Part shown: piece after piece, positions 62,301 to 64,000 of the stretch | Layout: every line of letters begins with the position of its first letter | Position numbering within the stretch: position 1 is the stretch's first letter | DNA from: Mesorhizobium ciceri biovar biserrulae WSM1271 | GTDB lineage: Bacteria > Pseudomonadota > Alphaproteobacteria > Rhizobiales > Rhizobiaceae | Direction: 5' to 3' | NCBI RefSeq assembly: GCF_000185905.1 | Contig: NC_014923.1 | Location: 3,185,501 to 3,249,500 of the forward strand | Length of the DNA: 64,000 bases | Made by a program: the position numbers and the translations under genes | Notes under the pieces: generated by a model | The model's database searches: none | The model's input: the letters and a program-made list of their open reading frames with translations, nothing else | Told to the model about the DNA's origin: nothing

Positions 62301-63308
62301 ATGCGCATCGGTGTCGTTTTCGGATTGGCCATGTTGGCGGCGTCGCTGGCCGGGGCCGCGCATGCCGACGTGAAGATGAGCGGCAGCTTCGTCGCCGACG
62401 CCGCCTGTCCGGCGACGCAAGCGATCAAGAACGGCAAGAACCCCGGCAATGTCTCGACCGATGCCGGGCAGAGCTATCAGTTGCTTGCCGGCAACAAGGA
62501 TACGCCGACGCATTATCTCATCCTGGTGCCGGGCGCCGATCCGGAGCGCCGCTGGGTGAAGGTCAGCTGCGGCCATGTTTCCGGCAGCAGCGCGGCGACC
62601 GTGCCGGCCGCGCCTGACGGGCAAGGCAAGCCGGCGGCATCGGGGAAGCCCGAATACGTCTTCGCGCTGAGCTGGCAGCCGGCGTTTTGCGAGACAAAGT
62701 CGAACAAGACCGAATGCAGGGCACAAAGTGCCGGCGATTTCGACGCCACGCATTTCACCTTGCACGGCCTGTGGCCGCAGCCGAATGGCAATTTCTATTG
62801 CCAGGCGACGGCGAGTGACAAGGCCAACGACAATCCGGCCCACTGGAAAGACCTGCCGCCGGTCAATCTTGACGCCAACACCCGCACAGAACTCGACCAG
62901 GTGATGCCTGGAACGGCCTCCCACCTCGAACGGCATGAATGGATCAAGCACGGCACCTGCTACGGCAAGAGCCAGCAGGACTATTTCTCCGACGCGCTGA
63001 ATTTGATGCGCGCGGTGAACAGTTCGCCGGTGCGCGATCTCTTTGCCAAGAACATCGGCGGCAAGCTGACGGCCGACCAGATCCGCGGCGCTTTCGACAC
63101 TGCCTTCGGGGCGGGAGCAGGGGACCGCGTGCGCGTTTCCTGCGTCATCGATCCGTCGAGCGGCAGGCGGCTGATCGGCGAACTGACCCTCGGCCTCGCC
63201 GGCCCGATCGGCCCGAACAGCGCGCTCAAGGACCTGCTGCTGGCTTCGGTGCCGACCAACAAGGCAGGCTGCCCGACCGGCACCGTCGACGCTATCGGGT
63301 TCCAGTAA
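62301..63308 (+). CDS. secreted ribonuclease T2 family protein with extra N-terminal domain
   Basis: A 335-residue exported RNase. The signal peptide ends near AHA-DV (22/23). The catalytic segments are complete: FTLHGLWP with His155 and HEWIKHGTC (212-220) with His212, Glu213 and His217. Before the core (from about 118) there is an added domain of about 70 residues (25-92) with cysteines at 36 and 90 and the pattern QSYQLLAGNKDTPTHYLI, which I do not recognise. It probably degrades RNA in the periplasm or outside the cell. The ATG at 62301 starts the signal peptide; GGGG lies 8 nt upstream. Confidence 0.9.
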   Translation: MRIGVVFGLAMLAASLAGAAHADVKMSGSFVADAACPATQAIKNGKNPGNVSTDAGQSYQLLAGNKDTPTHYLILVPGADPERRWVKVSCGHVSGSSAATVPAAPDGQGKPAASGKPEYVFALSWQPAFCETKSNKTECRAQSAGDFDATHFTLHGLWPQPNGNFYCQATASDKANDNPAHWKDLPPVNLDANTRTELDQVMPGTASHLERHEWIKHGTCYGKSQQDYFSDALNLMRAVNSSPVRDLFAKNIGGKLTADQIRGAFDTAFGAGAGDRVRVSCVIDPSSGRRLIGELTLGLAGPIGPNSALKDLLLASVPTNKAGCPTGTVDAIGFQ

Positions 63309-63472
63309 GGGCGGCTGAACGGCCCCCAGACTGCACGAGCAGCGGTCCACACTTGTCCGTGTGATTGGCCTGATCTGGCAAAAGCGATTGCCGTTCGCCG
63401 CCGCATCGCCTACATAGCGGCCAACCTCCATTCAATTCGACAAATCCAGTCGGTTTTTCAGGGAAAGCGCGC

Positions 63473-64000
63473 GTGGCACGCCAGTTCATCTATCACATGG
63501 CCGGCCTCAACAAGGCCTATGGCACCAAGAAGGTGCTCGAGAATGTCCATCTCTCCTTCTATCCGGACGCCAAGATCGGCATCCTCGGCCCCAACGGTTC
63601 GGGCAAGTCGACGATCCTCAAGATCATGGCTGGGCTCGACAAGGAGTGGAACGGCGAAGCGTGGCTCGCCGAAGGCGCCACTGTCGGCTACCTGGCGCAG
63701 GAGCCGGCGCTCGATCCGGACAAGACCGTGTTCGAAAACATCATGGAAGGCGTCGCTGCCAAGACCGCCATCATCGAGCGCTACAACGAATTGATGATGA
63801 ACTATTCCGACGAGACGGCCGACGAGTCGGCCAAGCTCCAGGACGAGATGGATCGGCTCAACCTGTGGGACCTCGAACAGCAGGTCGAGATGGCGATGGA
63901 AGCGCTGGGCTGCCCGCCCAAGGATTCGGAAGTCACCAAGCTTTCGGGCGGCGAGCGCCGCCGCGTCGCGCTTTGCCAGCTTTTGCTGCGCCAGCCCGAC
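63473..64000 (+). CDS. ettA: EttA, ABC-F translational throttle ATPase (N-terminal part, runs off window)
   Basis: The first 176 codons of the ABC-F protein EttA, which binds the ribosomal E site and gates elongation according to ATP/ADP. Start is GTG at 63473 with AGGGAAA 6-7 nt upstream. MARQFIYHMAGLNKAYGTKK is highly typical; Walker A GPNGSGKST is at 39-47, the arm/linker region includes NYSDETADESAKL, and signature LSGGERRR starts at 157. The rest is outside the window. Confidence 0.94.
   Translation, partial: MARQFIYHMAGLNKAYGTKKVLENVHLSFYPDAKIGILGPNGSGKSTILKIMAGLDKEWNGEAWLAEGATVGYLAQEPALDPDKTVFENIMEGVAAKTAIIERYNELMMNYSDETADESAKLQDEMDRLNLWDLEQQVEMAMEALGCPPKDSEVTKLSGGERRRVALCQLLLRQPD

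Overview
The window is GC-rich and densely coding, with many 4-bp ATGA overlaps between genes. Its gene content (PBP1C with alpha-2-macroglobulin, TamA/TamB, reductive pyrimidine catabolism with RutR-type regulators, an EcfG-type stress promoter on a trehalose gene) and its GC-rich mosaic intergenic repeats of the rhizobial RIME type point to the chromosome of an alphaproteobacterium in Rhizobiales, most likely Mesorhizobium or a close relative. The genus is inferred from gene content and style, not from a marker gene. No rRNA, tRNA, CRISPR, phage or complete insertion sequence was seen.

Layout. (1) 1-8231, minus strand: envelope genes, namely the 5' end of a VanX-type D-Ala-D-Ala dipeptidase, penicillin-binding protein 1C, and a large thioester alpha-2-macroglobulin with an N-terminal PAN/Apple domain. 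(2) 8504-16489: tamA-tamB, the outer-membrane translocation and lipid-transport pair; tamB carries a long internal duplication. (3) 16756-23127: a family-5 peptide-type ABC importer (Tat-exported binding protein, two permeases, fused double ATPase), followed by a convergent lytic-transglycosylase-like lipoprotein. (4) 23961-27993: a non-pyrrolysine MttB-family methyltransferase with a dimethylglycine-dehydrogenase-like flavoprotein, a methylamine or betaine demethylation pair. (5) 28107-30947: DoxX, a small secreted protein, a two-domain VOC protein and a ChaC-type cyclotransferase. (6) 31068-33748: preT-preA, the first step of reductive pyrimidine breakdown. (7) 33858-35313: Rrf2 regulator, AhpD-like protein and DoxX. 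(8) 35428-41723: glycosyltransferase, glycogen-debranching-type enzyme, otsA, otsB and a small protein. (9) 41754-44309: two SDR genes divergent from an XRE-type regulator. (10) 44510-55540: the pyrimidine/beta-alanine region, with two RutR-like TetR regulators, an omega-amino-acid transaminase, beta-ureidopropionase, dihydropyrimidinase, a small secreted protein, a cupin and a Thi5/NMT1-type ABC transporter. (11) 55591-63308: Lrp regulator, a frameshifted cystathionine-synthase-family gene, a CHRD protein, a TPP enzyme/CoA-transferase pair, an alpha/beta hydrolase and a secreted RNase T2. (12) From 63473: the start of ettA.

How they work together. Blocks 6 and 10 encode uracil/thymine to dihydropyrimidine to N-carbamoyl-beta-amino acid to beta-amino acid to semialdehyde. 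They lie 11 kb apart but share a 16-bp operator close to the E. coli RutR consensus TTGACCAnnTGGTCAA, in front of preT, the transaminase, and (two sites) the second TetR gene and the beta-ureidopropionase. The pathway, importer and two paralogous TetR regulators form one local regulon. Block 8 looks like a stress-carbohydrate module; otsA has an exact GGAAC-N16-CGTT promoter, the EcfG general-stress pattern.

The most noteworthy items are the shared pyrimidine operators and two-regulator arrangement, the apparent single-base frameshift in the gene at 56175-57457, the membrane-anchored OtsA variant, the 620-residue TamB duplication, the MttB/flavoprotein pair with no corrinoid protein beside it, and at least three families of mosaic repeats, one pair of which interrupts the ABC transporter operon. 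I did not find a convincing wholly new system; the pyrimidine regulon with two differently addressed RutR paralogues is the closest candidate.
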